Shown one piece after another: positions 11,456 through 22,790 of a stretch of DNA of 64,000 nucleotides (positions are counted from its first letter, which is position 1; every line of letters starts with the position of its first letter). This DNA comes from Apostichopus japonicus. Taxonomy: Eukaryota > Echinodermata > Holothuroidea > Aspidochirotida > Stichopodidae. Both the position numbers and the translations under genes were made by a program. The stretch lies in contig NC_092564.1 of assembly GCF_037975245.1 (NCBI RefSeq), forward strand, positions 4,119,484-4,183,483, read 5' to 3'. Below the pieces are notes generated by a model. It saw nothing but the letters and a program-made list of their open reading frames with translations. It was not told the DNA's origin and searched no databases.

Positions 11456-11671
11456 GTGTGGATTAACCTTCGGGAGGTTAAAAAGTTCTACAAATTAGGG
11501 TATGATCATTATCGAACGGGATTAAACAATCCCTATGGAAAACTTCAGTATTATACATATCATCAGATGTATTGTATTGTAAACAGATCACAGAAGACAC
11601 ACACGGACAGTCCAGAGGAAAACTCACGTATGACAGATGATTGGAAAAATTTGCATTCGACTCCTATTTGA
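11456..11671 (+). CDS. Conserved open stretch of unknown nature (block A)
   Basis: The open stretch runs from a GTG at 11,456 to a stop and encodes about 71 residues rich in Tyr (FYKLGYDHYRTG, KLQYYTYHQMY). The frame is open further upstream to 11,408. Block B has the same stretch at 36,996-37,211 with only about three base changes, clearly fewer than in flanking DNA. I recognise no domain and there is no convincing start codon; it could be an exon of a plus-strand gene or conserved non-coding DNA. It lies beyond the membrane exon of gene A, on the other strand. Confidence 0.3.
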   Translation: MWINLREVKKFYKLGYDHYRTGLNNPYGKLQYYTYHQMYCIVNRSQKTHTDSPEENSRMTDDWKNLHSTPI

Positions 11672-11699
11672 AACGTTTTGCAGCAACGTTTTGAAGCAA

Positions 11700-13953
11700 C
11701 GTGGTTCTAGGTCATAGAAGCGCACAGTAAAACATTGTTCTAGTTTTTTAAAGTTTAAAACTGCTATGAATCTCAGTATGACAACACTACCATCGTCATT
11801 ATAGTGTTACCTTCACATCCCTTATTTAAATTTGGAACCCATCCAGTCCAAGTTTAAAACAATAACGTGGATATCATGTTACGCGTAACGGGATGTACAA
11901 GAAGTATACACGGAAAAATGACTGAAGTCAAACTGAGGGTTACTCTCCGTTTATTTGATTCCGCATTGTGTCCGCTTTTAACCACCACCTTTCCCTATAT
12001 GCCCTCATATCTTACAATTTAAACGGCACATGCAAAGAATATACCAACGAGAGGGAACAGACCGTTAAAGTATGCATAAAAAACAAGGCAAGTGGACTGA
12101 TTGCATGACAAGAGTTGCCATGGATACATCGCAGTAGATACAACCTGTAACAGTAAAGTAAACCAAAACATTTTCGCTGCAAGTGTGCAACTACAACATC
12201 ACAGAGGTTTGCGTCCAGTTCACTATAGGTACGATCTGTGACAATTTCAATTATCATTAGTCATATCATTATCTTATATAATTTCACTCCCATGGCCATT
12301 CCTTTGCGCTCGCTCGAATCCATACTATCAATGTACTTCCTCCACTTTGTACTTTTGTGGCAAACAAATAAATAAATGTGCAACCCTCGTCATATGATAC
12401 TACAGTTTTGTCACAATTTTTAATTTCATGCAAAAATTTCAACTTCAAATATTCATGAATCAAAATTTGGGTCACCGATTATGCGTGGGCGTCGGGAGGG
12501 ACATATTCACCAGCTTAAATGTTCGTGTCATGTGCATTTTCAACAGGTGCATTTGCACACTACCCCTACCCCGCCCCTCCATTTGATAATTTCTGGTGCT
12601 GACAGTGGTTCATTCGCTTGTCATTTGTTTAGTATGATCCCAACAGTTTAGACCTAGTGTTGGTTGCATACAACTATGCATGGAACTGCTACTTATACGA
12701 GTAGTGGTGCCTATCATGTTCGGAAGCAGTTTTGTGAGATTGCTTAGTTGCTTGTTAATAGCGCTCATGGTTACGTAGTGACGTTTTCACATTTGAAATT
12801 TTATTGCGGTCCGGTTTCGTTATATGACTGGTGCTTATATTAGTTAAGGGGTGGTTAAAAAACTCTTCACGTTACTTGATAATTACAGTGTAGATAGCAA
12901 TGACATAAACAAAGTTACTAAGGATACTTTATTAACATCGAGGATTTAAAACTGCATTTTTGTTATGCAATATGGAAATGCTCTTATAAAATATTTGAAT
13001 ATCTGAATGAAACAATCCATACTTTTATATTTCTGATCAGAACATGATTCTCTGTTATAAACCCATGTGTAATGGTTTAACCCTACATTTATTAAACATT
13101 TTATATCTTGATATCTTTTACCTTTCAGACTGCATGCAAATGACACGCGAAACACTTCAAATCTGGATAACCCAGTTTTTTCCATGCAATATGTCATTTA
13201 TCCATCACATGCTCTTTTATGAATGCACGTCACTTGAGAGAAATAAAAACATACTTGATCGTTAACCATAGAAGAGGATTAAAACATTCACTTGTACACC
13301 CACGACTATCATAATATATATATTTAAAAATAGCAGCGGAATGTTAGAAACAATTTTTCCCCTGGATGTAGACAGCAACAGTAGCATATCGAGTCACTCT
13401 GGAGGCTCTACAGAGGTCATTATGATAGGACTAGATGGTGCAGTCTATTGACGTTTGATGTACCTAACAAAGCAGAAAATACATAATTATTTACGAGTAA
13501 AACTGTGCTTTGCAACAACGGCAAGTTTGATTAAGAAAATCATCTAATGCAGAAACGCTCATATTCTACAGCGGAAATGGCTTTTGTTGTGTTATTTTCT
13601 AACGTTCTGATGACATTTCTTCTTCTCACGTTATCATTTCTTTATCAGTGGACTACATTACCAACGAAATGTGACTAATTCAATCATTTAAAGATAAACG
13701 ATGACTCCTGCACTGGTATTATCAAAACATGACTAACAATGTCACGTAATCCACTCAGGCCTGACGAGAGGATGGGTACGGCTCATGGTGGCTAGAGCCA
13801 CTTGGTCCTGGAAAATTGGAGAAGCGCTTCACAAGAAGATTAGCTCATGCTCATTGTTATGATATATTCAGGGAGCTGCAATTGTGAATCTTAAAGCAAC
13901 CACTTACAAAAGGGATACAGTATGGACAGTACGTCCGACAGCTGAGAACTTAC
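11700..13953. other. Downstream flank of gene A, possible 3' UTR, no coding exon recognised
   Basis: Gene A's last coding exon is followed on the minus strand by a splice donor at 13,953, so one or more untranslated exons may lie here. I cannot place them. Open stretches at 12,012-12,475 and 12,946-13,265 are not consistently preserved in block B. Confidence 0.4.
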
Positions 13954-14105
13954 CTTACATTAAAAAGTATCATATCTGGCATACTTCTTTTGCATTTTGA
14001 CGTAAATGCATATCATAATACATATTACCAGCAAGATCATGCCGGCAGAAAGGAGAACTGGTATAAAGGTCGTCCAGGAAATATCACCACTATCTTTCGT
14101 GTCCC
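13954..14105 (-). CDS. Gene A exon 9: transmembrane helix and short tail
   Basis: Acceptor at 14106-14107, phase 1. It encodes DTKDSGDISW, then a hydrophobic helix (FIPVLLSAGMILLVICIMI), then a basic stop-transfer and YARYDTF before TAA (13960-13962). A donor GTAAGT follows six bases after the stop, as in gene B, so the 3' UTR is probably spliced. Confidence 0.88.
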
Positions 14106-17100
14106 CTTGAAAAGAAACATAATATACTACATTAACAAACCCAAACGTTAAAGTCTGAAAGGGAAAGCCAGGAGACTTTCTCTACGTTTCAAGCTGGTAA
14201 ACATTTTGGAGTGAAAAGGAAATAACAGTTTGCAAGATGAGTTAGGAAACGTAATTCAATATCATTGCATATGCATGAAACATTGTAATGGAAAAAGAAT
14301 TGCCTCAACTCTCCCAAAGAGCGAGAAGAGTTGACTATAACGCTCGGGACAGTGGAGAATTATATATTTTACAGGAAAAGTTAAAATATTTCACAGCTTG
14401 CATTTTTATTCAAACATAACTCAATTGCGAATGCTGGCAGTTATGCTCTATTTTTTCTTTACAAATCATCACTAATCATTATGTAAGCAAACCTTGGATT
14501 TGATTCATGAAACAACTGGTAAAGCAGTGATTTAGTAAAGATTATACACTTTTCCAAAGGCAGTTGCATAATGTCTTTGATATATAGTTCAGTGTTGCTA
14601 AATTCTAAGTATGGGGGGAAAATGCTTAAATGCGCTTTACAAAAATGTATTAGTAGGCCTAGACCAATACTAATAATGAAAATAATCATAACAGTTTACC
14701 CGTAGACTTCTTTAAACATAGAGGTTTTTAACTTAACTAGACTTTAAAATGACTCTACAGAAGTGGACTGTCTGATTGTGATATCTGTGTTGCTCCATAG
14801 ACGAGGTGCAAAAACAGAAAAGGCACGATCGCCTGCTGGTTTGAATTTGATCGAGGTTCATGTAAAAGATCGAGAGATTTGGAACAAAGCTGTCTAGAAG
14901 GTCTATGATCAACAAGCATGTCCCCCTTTCTTGTAGATATTTACATAATTTAAAGAATAATTACGCATACTAACACAGGATAACTAATATACTAATTCCT
15001 AAAAGTTTGTAACGCATATAAAAGTTTGGAAAAACAAGGGTGGACGTTGGCAAATTATTTGCTTTTCTATCACGTGACTACAGATCCTCACCATCTGAGC
15101 TCACACCAAACGTACCGCATTCAGCCATAATTCTGCGTAATATTGACAACGACAAACTTCAGAACAAAATCATCATCACCACGAACATGAAATCGGCGAA
15201 TGTAATTAATTATTTTCGACGTTCCGGGGACTTTGACCCTCAACAATATCCTGATCTACTTCCTGTTCCCAGAGTCGGAATCACCATTTAGTAGTTCCAT
15301 TATTAAGCGGCCGAATTCGGTGCACGACCTGTTTTCAGTAGCCAATTGATGATTCTGTTTGGTTAGTTTGGGTTTGTGCGAGTATAAATGTTTCTTAGCA
15401 AATGCAAGAATAGCATTTGTTTGCTTATTCAATTTTCTCTGCTTCTGCGATTTCGTTTCCTACTGGTGTGTCGGTCACATTTCAGTGTTACCTTTCCTTC
15501 TTCTGATAGATTTCCGTTTCTGAGGCCCAGCTAGTTATGTTAGAAATGTTTTTCTGCCTGATCGGAATCATCATCTTTTGAGTGAGGAGTCATGACTGTT
15601 TGTCTAGGTAGGAATCTGATTTGGTGATCCGGGGAGACCTGATAAGGTAGTGAATCACATCACTGGTTTGTCTCGACGACTTGACGTGCGCGGGCTGCAA
15701 CTTCTGGTGTTGCTTTACCACAATCATCATCTTAATATCTATCAGAACCCCTTTCGTTTTCCTTGAAGTGAGTGGTTGTGGTCCTTATCAGTGACTAATG
15801 CAAAAGCATAAACGGCGTTTATAGGAATGGATGGCTAGGATGTTACGTGAGGCATATCCCAAAAATTGGACCTCATTTACAAGGTCAGGTATATGCATAT
15901 ATAAAATTGGTCTTTGCTAAGAGGTTCAAATTACTGTTGTAAATTGGTCAGATAATTACCTTCACTTTTGAAGAACACAAGTATGACTTACCTTCATTAC
16001 AATTTTCTCCTGTCCTGCCGGCCGGGCAAATACAAACACCTGTTTCCGGATCACAAGTTTGTTTGTTTGAAATGCAATCGCTGGAACACTGGTACTGACA
16101 TTTGTATCCGTATGTGTAGTTGGTACAATCTTAAAAAAAATCAAGACGAGAAAACCTCTTGAACATGATGCATTCATTTCAGCTTACCAATATCAAAATC
16201 ATCGGGAGTTATATTTCTGTTTTTATTAGCAAATCTCAAACTAGCTACAGAAATGTATCATATATGCCTCACTACTTGAAGAAATACAATATAACAGAAC
16301 ACTGAGGCATCGTAATTTAATTAAAGTACTAAAGCAGTCATAGTGAGACGACAAACTTCCCCATTTCTTATATTCCAAAAACATTTTGCATTGTTCTGGC
16401 AAAGACAGTTTTCAGAACAAACTAGACCAACGAGCAAGTCACATAACCAAAAACAGAGGGCACTAAAGCGATTGCCAATGTTTTTTTTACATACACCTAC
16501 ATTTTAGAATAAATTCAGGTTACATTTTTTTTTATAAAGTAGACAGCTGCACACAAATATTTGATATTACAAAACGGCACATCGAATAATTCAAATTCAA
16601 CAGGGTTCCAACTCTGCTTTAGGGGATGTGGAGTTATTAATAGCCCAATAGGTGTAGTGTATTCATATGTTCTTGCATCCCGAATTTCAAGAAGAAACTT
16701 GACGTACCAAAACATAAAACAACTTTTTCAGTTTGCATCTATGACATCACAATTGCTTGCTTCAAGTTTCTCTTTGGTAACTTCAAATGTGGGTTTATCA
16801 AAAAACGATACACGGGAATTGAATGCAACGTGTTTTTTTTTTCGTCAGCCAAACATAAATTTTGTAGTAGACAAAAATATTTGTCACGATCATTGTAATT
16901 TAGCACTTTCTCAAGCAAAAATATTTTTTTTTAAATATAGCAATTCTTACAAAAAGGTGGGAAAATATATCATACTTTAAATATCTATTACACTGTATTG
17001 GCCTATATAAGTTGGGTTAAGTAATGAAAAAAATAACTGAAAACATTTTAAGGAACATATGACAAAGTTACTTCCTTAAAAAACATTTATGAATTAAACT

Positions 17101-20100
17101 CGATTAGAACAAAGAGGTGGTTGAACATACTGTCAATACCTAGTCACGAGGTCAGTTTGTTACAATGTTCTTCAGTGCAGAAGCTTCAATGTTATTATTC
17201 TGTGTTAGTGATACTTCAGACATTCTTTGTTGTCATCGGAAGAAAAATATAATGATTTAAGTCTTGTCTACTTACCTTTTTCACAATGTGCGCCAGTAAA
17301 CCCAGGAGGACAAATACACTCTCCTGTTGTAGGATGACAAGATCCCTCATTCTCACATGAACATCGCTCCTTGCAGGTGTCTCCCCAAAATCCATTCTCA
17401 CAAGGACTGTTACAAAGCACGCCATAGAAATTAGGTTTACACTGACATTTGCCCTCCACGATAGTGCACCCAGTTGTCTCTACACAGTAATCACATGTCA
17501 GATTACAGTTTCGTCCAAACGTACCATTCTGAAAAATTATGGACGTATATTGTACATCATTAGCATGATTGATTGGATTCAAAAGGAGTGCTACTCACAA
17601 TATCATTTCTACTTTGATTACCAATCTCCCCGAACCTTCAGCCATTTTTTAAGATGGCAATTGATCAAACAGAGACAATCTCCTATATGTTTTAAATGAA
17701 CGTGATTCGTCCCCTCAACATTAATACTTCATTTTCATATGCAACGGGAAAATGAGTAAACTTCAAAACTTTTACTATTTTGATCATGCTGTGGAAGGGA
17801 AAGATACCAAGTCAAACTTGATGTATATTGTTATGTGATTTTAGTATTGAAGAGCATTATACATTTCATAAAATTCTACAATTTTATTCCTCTTTAAGCA
17901 CCTAGAAGTAAATAGAGTAGAACTCGAGTTAGATCAGATTGTTTGTAAATTAATAATGAATATCTTTCTCATTAGGCTTTAATAAATATTTAAACATCAT
18001 AAGACAAATCAATATAGCTCATTACAAGATTGTCAAACGATGTATTTTATATCAAGAGAAATATCTACATCGTAATTTTATAGAAATATTTCATGTCCAA
18101 GTTGTTCAAATTAAAATGTCTCAGTGAAGGGACCAACATTAACGAGCACGCCTTTTATACCAAAATAGTTCAAGCAAACATATATTCCATGTACAACTGG
18201 CCCGAAACATGCCGGTTGTTCACCTATCCTCTCCCTCCACTTTGCCTTGCAATACCTCAACAAAGATTACAAGTCTTACCAAACAGCGTTCTGAGCAGGT
18301 CTGTCCAATATATCCAATGTCGCACTTGCAGCTTCCGGTGTATTGGTCACATGACTGGGCATTTACACATGAGCACGTCTCTTTACATCCCGGGCCGAAA
18401 TGATCGGCTGGACAAAGTTCTGTACAGAACAATCCCTGCCATCCTGAAAACAGATGAATATACAGGACAATTTGCTCAACACACTTGACAGAACCAGAAA
18501 CTTTAACAGATTTTCATTGGTGATATGGTATTACGATTGTTCACTTCATATTCTGAAGTGGAATCCAACAAATACAACTACGCAAACAGGTATTTTCGTA
18601 ATTTCTTCTCGATGATATGTGATGGACAATGATCACGTGACTATGGTTAATGAATTGCAGTTCAACGGAGTGACAGTTTGAAGAGCCTAACATGGCATCA
18701 ACTCTGGTGTGTAAAACAAACAAGTTTTGGTGGTAATGCATATAAAAAAGAGATTTTTAGAACAGCTAACAAAGATTTTTTCCTTCGAAATATATCAGCT
18801 ACGTCAGTGTTACGAGAAACATAGGATTAATTCTTTCTGTCCTCACACTGTACGCATGAAAAAATGAATATGTATCATACTTTGATTATCTTGAAGACAA
18901 AATGACATGAAGGAAAACTAACCAGGTGAGCAAACACATCTGCCATCGATGTGATTACAGGTTTCATTGTTTTGACACTGACAAGTCTGCTTACAACCAT
19001 TTCCATACGTCTTTTCTGGACAACGTTCAACACATCTGTAAAACAAAAAATCCAATCATTTCATCGTTATTACCAATTTCCAGTTTTGAGTAATTGTCCA
19101 AGCAGGTTCTAAACAAGACTTCCGTCCATATTACTTGCTATTGATGAATTTAAGTAAAAGTGAGTTTAATTCTCTGACCATGCTATGTTAAGGATATGCT
19201 CATGTTAATGAAAATTCCATCTATTATTGCAAAATAATAGACTGTCGGGTATAGTTATATTCTGCACACAGAGAAAGTAGTTTTAGAATATTTACTTACC
19301 GGGGACCTCTGTATCCAGCAGTGCAACTACAGGCACCGGTAACTGGATCGCAGGCAGCTCCATTCTCACACTGACAATCAAACTGACAGTCTTGCCCATA
19401 TTTGTGCCAAGTACAGGTATACCCACAATTATACCCTGAGTCGAATAAAAAAAAAAAGTCACTAAAAGTACAGTTTCTTGAGTGCTATCTTATCTTTTAT
19501 TATAGAGCACAATGGTGAAATAGTATTCAAGCAGAGGCTGTTGAGGGCCCTAATTCTTAAGCCCTCCAACCAATTGGATAAGCTGTGTTGGTAAAATATT
19601 TTGATATGATAGAAAGAAGTTGGAATTTAATCATTCAAAATAGACTTTTTCAAGTTTGTAATGTGGTGATTGGATTTTCATGACAACAGTTTTCTTCCAT
19701 TTTCAATGGAAACCAATCCTACATGTGGTTATAAATAATTAAGCAATATCAATTGGTCAAAATACATAATTTACTAATCGTAAAGATGAATGGATTTCTT
19801 TTATAAAGACACAAACAGAGGAAAACTCTTTACATTGATAGAAAAAAATTTAATCTGTTAAGCCACTTCATAATATTTGTATTATGAACCCCACTGTCCC
19901 TCTCAACACTTCAGTAGTTGAAAAAAGTGATGTAGTTGCACTCAAGGCTGGGTTTCATTCAGAGAGATGAAAAATCATTATGATATCTTTATGTGTTTAC
20001 CGATAATGCATATTCACACAAGCAAGACTTTGATTCCAGAAACTACGACCCTGTACGTTGAATTCAGTTTATGGTACTTAAACGATGTACATATATTGTA

Positions 20101-22425
20101 AAATACAATATTGGTGACTACATTTGGTTGAATTATAGACACAAGACTCACAAAAATGCTGACGAGAAGATCTGTTATAACAATATTTTTTGCTATATCT
20201 TTAGCAAAGAAAGTACTGTACCCATTGGCTGACTTGATACACTCAAACGTATTTATTACGTCTTTTGGTTTTCTTACCTGTGTATCCTGTTGCACACGTA
20301 CAACTACCATCCGTAGAATCACACGTGGCTCCGTTCAGGCAACAGCAGTCGTTGGCACAATTAGAACCACATTTGTTTATGGAACACGCTAGAAAGGGTT
20401 ACACAAAATGTATGCAAACAGATTTCACTATCAACATTCAGATGTCAGCATCACTTATTCTAGAAATGATGTCACTTTAAATTGAGTTTGTCGCTTATGC
20501 CATCATTTTCTGCATATCAGAAGCATTCATCCCAATAGTATCACATGTTGTACAACAGACTGGGTAGGTCCACAGCCTGAAGCGTTTGTAAAAATGATTG
20601 GTTAGCATGTTTAAGAATGAAAGCGCGATGGAGCAGAGAAATGATTCTTGAAAGGTACACAAAAATATATGATATTACATATCAAATATCTCTAACAGAA
20701 ACATATTATACTAGACTTCTTATATTGCCTACTTATTCAAAACTTACTCGAACGCTACGATTTTCAATAAGGATACGAGCGCATTTAATTGCAGTGGAAT
20801 GTATAGCGTAATGTGTAATGCATTACCTTTGTCGGCCTTTATGTCGCAGTTCATAGTAACTTGTTATGTTTGCATTAAAAGTTATAACGGTGTATTCAGT
20901 TTGTATCTTATCTCCATCGGGGCAATTATTATTTTGTACCGTGATTCACTCGGACGACATATGAACAAGTATTGTCTGCTTCGTTTATTGAAGATGGTGA
21001 AGTTATTAGAGGAAATTGGATATTGCAATGTGTAGGTACTAACCGACTGCAAGGGAAGCGTAGAGTTCAAATTACTGTTACAAGTCCATAATCTCAATTT
21101 ACCACTTTTACACTATTTAGTGGTTTCTTATACCGAAAGATGGTCTGAAGTAGACACTTTTAAAGATCAAACGTTTCGATACAACTATAATACACATGTC
21201 ATTCTTCCACCAAAGAGAGGAGAAAGGAAACGACATTTTATGACACAGGAAAGGAGATGGGGATGGGTTGGGTGCAGAGACATCATTAACAAGTTTGGTT
21301 GTATATAAGCCCTAAATTGTGTTACATTTATCATCGCTTATTAAAAATTGAATACTTACGATAACAAATATTTTCTGGCTCTACATACAGATACCCATCG
21401 CAGCACTCCCGTACAGATCTGTACTCGTCTTTGAATTCTTGTCTGTGTTGTGTTATATACTTTATACTGGTAACGAAAAAAATTGTAATTTTAGATATTG
21501 TCAAATAGCATGAAGATCTGTTATTTACTTTATTTGCTATTTGCAACTAATCTGAAACATTAATAGGAGAAAAGATCACTTTTTAACTCAAATAAATGTA
21601 GCAATCAAATTGAAAAAAAAAATCTTATATTGAATAAGATTCAGGTAGCTTGACAGCATGTAAATATTGGCCAGTAAAGAGCTTCTGGTATACAACTGGT
21701 TGCGTTTATAAACCGTTATTTGATAATAATCCGAGTATGGCGATAGGAACGATCTGTAGTAGCTGCGCAAAGTACAAACATTGAAAAATGAAAACAAAAT
21801 GAAGGAAAATTAACGTTTTTATAATAAGCTCTGTTATTAACTGCATAATAAATTATAATCAATTAATCGATTGAATGTTGTCAAAGAAAAAGAAGAAGAA
21901 TATTCATGTTACGTTTACATCCGTTAATCAACTATGACTTATGCTAGGAAAATTTAATTCATTATAAATTACATAGAACAGGGTACTCTTGAAACAACGG
22001 CAGACATATCCATGAGCATAGTTTTTCAGTAGACTGAAAATACATTGCCATTAAAGGATTTATTTGTCACAGATTTATGTCTTTCAGGAAACATTGTGTT
22101 ACAAACCTTATTACAGTGGCACCAATCGGGTTTTCTATTTGTTTCACTTTATAGACCCGTTAAAAGTGTCTAAGGAGTTGTTAGATGGCAAAGTTCAATA
22201 TTAAAGGATGATTTTAGGCGACTTGTAGTAGATTGCAGACATGTTGTATAACGTCATATACCAAACCTTTAATGCAAAATACAACCGTGAAGCTATATGT
22301 ACAAAATACCTTTCTGTTCTTGTGCAGACATGATCGCCATCAACATCTAGGGATATTCCTTGTGCATTTGTGCTGGAACTGGCAAAAGGGGCCAGCAGCA
22401 AAGCGATACACAATAACACCTTCAT
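13960..22425 (-). CDS. Receptor gene A: EMI-like, seven EGF repeats, one TM helix (MEGF10/Draper-type)
   Basis: Nine coding exons join with matching phases and no stop: 22425-22310, 21466-21360, 20388-20278, 19435-19300, 19035-18923, 18443-18280, 17528-17276, 16129-15992, 14105-13960, giving 427 residues. Order: signal peptide (1-21), short EMI-like segment (34-76), seven MEGF-type EGF repeats of about 43 residues (77-378), TM helix (about 391-415), 12-residue cytoplasmic tail ending YDTF. The family (MEGF10, CED-1, Draper, SCARF) sits in the plasma membrane and binds dying cells, lipids or microbes for engulfment; a similar role here is inferred. Unlike MEGF10 there is no long tail with NPxY and many tyrosines. 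EGF1 has two cysteines that both B copies lack. An upstream in-frame Met (22,554) is possible, but the one at 22,425 gives a clean signal peptide. Confidence 0.9.
14110..15030. other. Part of gene A intron 8, no feature recognised
   Basis: The sequence is colinear with about 39,740-40,890 of block B with several indels. Minus-strand open stretches at 14,459-14,915 are partly kept in B but have no domain and no splice context. Confidence 0.5.
15040..15291 (+). CDS. Plus-strand open stretch kept in both blocks; possible receptor-tail remnant
   Basis: An 83-codon open stretch (from GTG) ends at the same stop as its partner at 40,894-41,145. The copies share length and frame but differ at about 20 residues, mostly by amino-acid-changing substitutions, so constraint on the protein is weak or absent. 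The end, DFDPQQYPDLLPVP, loosely resembles a tyrosine motif near the C-terminus of MEGF10-type tails. With the plus-strand EGF remnants at 9,068 and 10,237 it could be the tail exon of a dead oppositely oriented receptor gene. It lies in intron 8 of gene A. Low confidence. Confidence 0.3.
   Translation: MDVGKLFAFLSRDYRSSPSELTPNVPHSAIILRNIDNDKLQNKIIITTNMKSANVINYFRRSGDFDPQQYPDLLPVPRVGITI
15992..16129 (-). CDS. Gene A exon 8: EGF7
   Basis: 138 bp, phase 1 at both ends. Encodes one EGF repeat from DCTNYTYGYKCQYQC to CPAGRTGENCNE. Closest to the block B exon at 41,813-41,950, less like those at 46,497 and 48,497. Confidence 0.92.
17276..17528 (-). CDS. Gene A exon 7: EGF5 second part and EGF6
   Basis: 253 bp, entering in phase 0 and leaving in phase 1. 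Encodes NGTFGRNCNLTC... through CPPGFTGAHCEK. The flank on the upstream (higher) side matches block B cassette 1; the flank on the downstream side matches cassette 2, so a recombination point lies in or next to this exon. Confidence 0.93.
17600..18279. other. Gene A intron 6
   Basis: Intron sequence colinear with 50,098-50,759 in block B cassette 1. Cassette 2 keeps only a short version (43,350-43,626). No other feature is seen. Confidence 0.7.
18280..18443 (-). CDS. Gene A exon 6: EGF4 and start of EGF5
   Basis: 164 bp. The donor after SERCL is in phase 0, which fits exon 7 only. Encodes CTELCPADHFGPGCKETC and CKCDIGYIGQTC. Confidence 0.92.
18923..19035 (-). CDS. Gene A exon 5: EGF3
   Basis: 113 bp, phase 2 in and phase 1 out. 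Encodes CVERCPEKTYGNGCKQTC and CNHIDGRCVCSPG. Intact here; the cassette 1 counterpart in gene B (51,422-51,538) is frameshifted. Confidence 0.92.
19300..19435 (-). CDS. Gene A exon 4: EGF2
   Basis: 136 bp, phase 1 in and phase 2 out. Encodes GYNCGYTCTWHKYGQDCQ through CSCTAGYRGP. All expected cysteines are present. Confidence 0.92.
19436..20277. other. Gene A intron 3
   Basis: Colinear with 51,939-52,760 of block B. No other feature is seen. Confidence 0.7.
20278..20388 (-). CDS. Gene A exon 3: EGF1
   Basis: 111 bp, phase 1 at both ends. Encodes CSINKCGSNCANDCCCLNG and CTCATGYTG. The cysteines in NKCG and DCCC are Trp and Phe or Ile in both block B copies, each by one base change, so this exon has two extra cysteines. 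Confidence 0.92.
20389..21359. other. Gene A intron 2
   Basis: Colinear with 52,872-54,040. Small open stretches on the plus strand (20,799-21,308) are not maintained in block B. Confidence 0.6.
21360..21466 (-). CDS. Gene A exon 2: EMI-like C-terminal half
   Basis: 107 bp, phase 2 in and phase 1 out. Encodes IKYITQHRQEFKDEYRSV then CCDGYLYVEPENICY, followed by PC from exon 3. The CC-x-G-Y and C-x-P-C or CPC pattern is the end of an EMI domain. The middle of a full EMI domain, with its Cys pair, is missing between VC in exon 1 and this exon. Confidence 0.85.
21467..22309. other. Gene A intron 1
   Basis: Colinear with 54,148-55,498 except that block B carries about 600 extra bp (54,376-54,975). 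I searched by eye for a phase 2-2 exon that could supply the missing half of the EMI domain and saw none. Confidence 0.6.
22310..22425 (-). CDS. Gene A exon 1: signal peptide and start of EMI-like segment
   Basis: Begins MKVLLCIALLLAPFASSS, a typical signal peptide with likely cleavage near Ala21, then GDHVCTRTE, the usual VC start of an EMI domain. Ends in phase 2 at a GTATTT donor. Block B has the same exon at 55,499-55,614 with one residue change. Confidence 0.9.
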
Positions 22426-22554
22426 GACCTTCGAAGCAAGACAACAACAAAAACAGTGTAGAGAAAGCAATATTATATGCATCCACATAACCCCGTTAAA
22501 TTCGTAAGACCTATAGAGTCCCCGATTAGTACAAGTTCGTGGGCCAATTTTCAT

Positions 22555-22790
22555 TTTGCGAGCCGGATTAAGCTGGTGGATCTCATGTAGGGTTTCACCC
22601 TTTCAATATTTTATCGTAAAACAACAAAGTTCATTTGACGTTTCATTGTTCATTGGCTATTGAAGCGTTTGAGGCAATGTGTTTGAGTCGACCTGGCGAT
22701 TGGCGTGAAGAAAGGTGTGTATAACAGTTTTTCTGTGTATTATAAACGTGTCAAACCGATTTATTGTTATTAATATCCACTACTGATCAT
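22555..22790 (-). promoter_or_regulatory. Candidate 5' UTR/promoter of gene A
   Basis: Upstream of exon 1, the stretch is nearly identical in block B (55,745-55,975), more so than intron sequence. On the minus strand it holds TTTATAAT at about 22,738-22,745, a TATA-like word about 310 bases before the ATG. The start site is not known. Confidence 0.25.

Noticed and set aside
12946-13265. Overlapping ORFs on both strands with partners in block B
   Set aside because: The ORFs differ in length and start between blocks and show no domain or splice signals; their sharing reflects the block duplication.
13587-13682. Short hydrophobic plus-strand ORF (MAFVVLFSNVLMTFLLL start)
   Set aside because: The block B counterpart is interrupted soon after the start, and there is no gene context.
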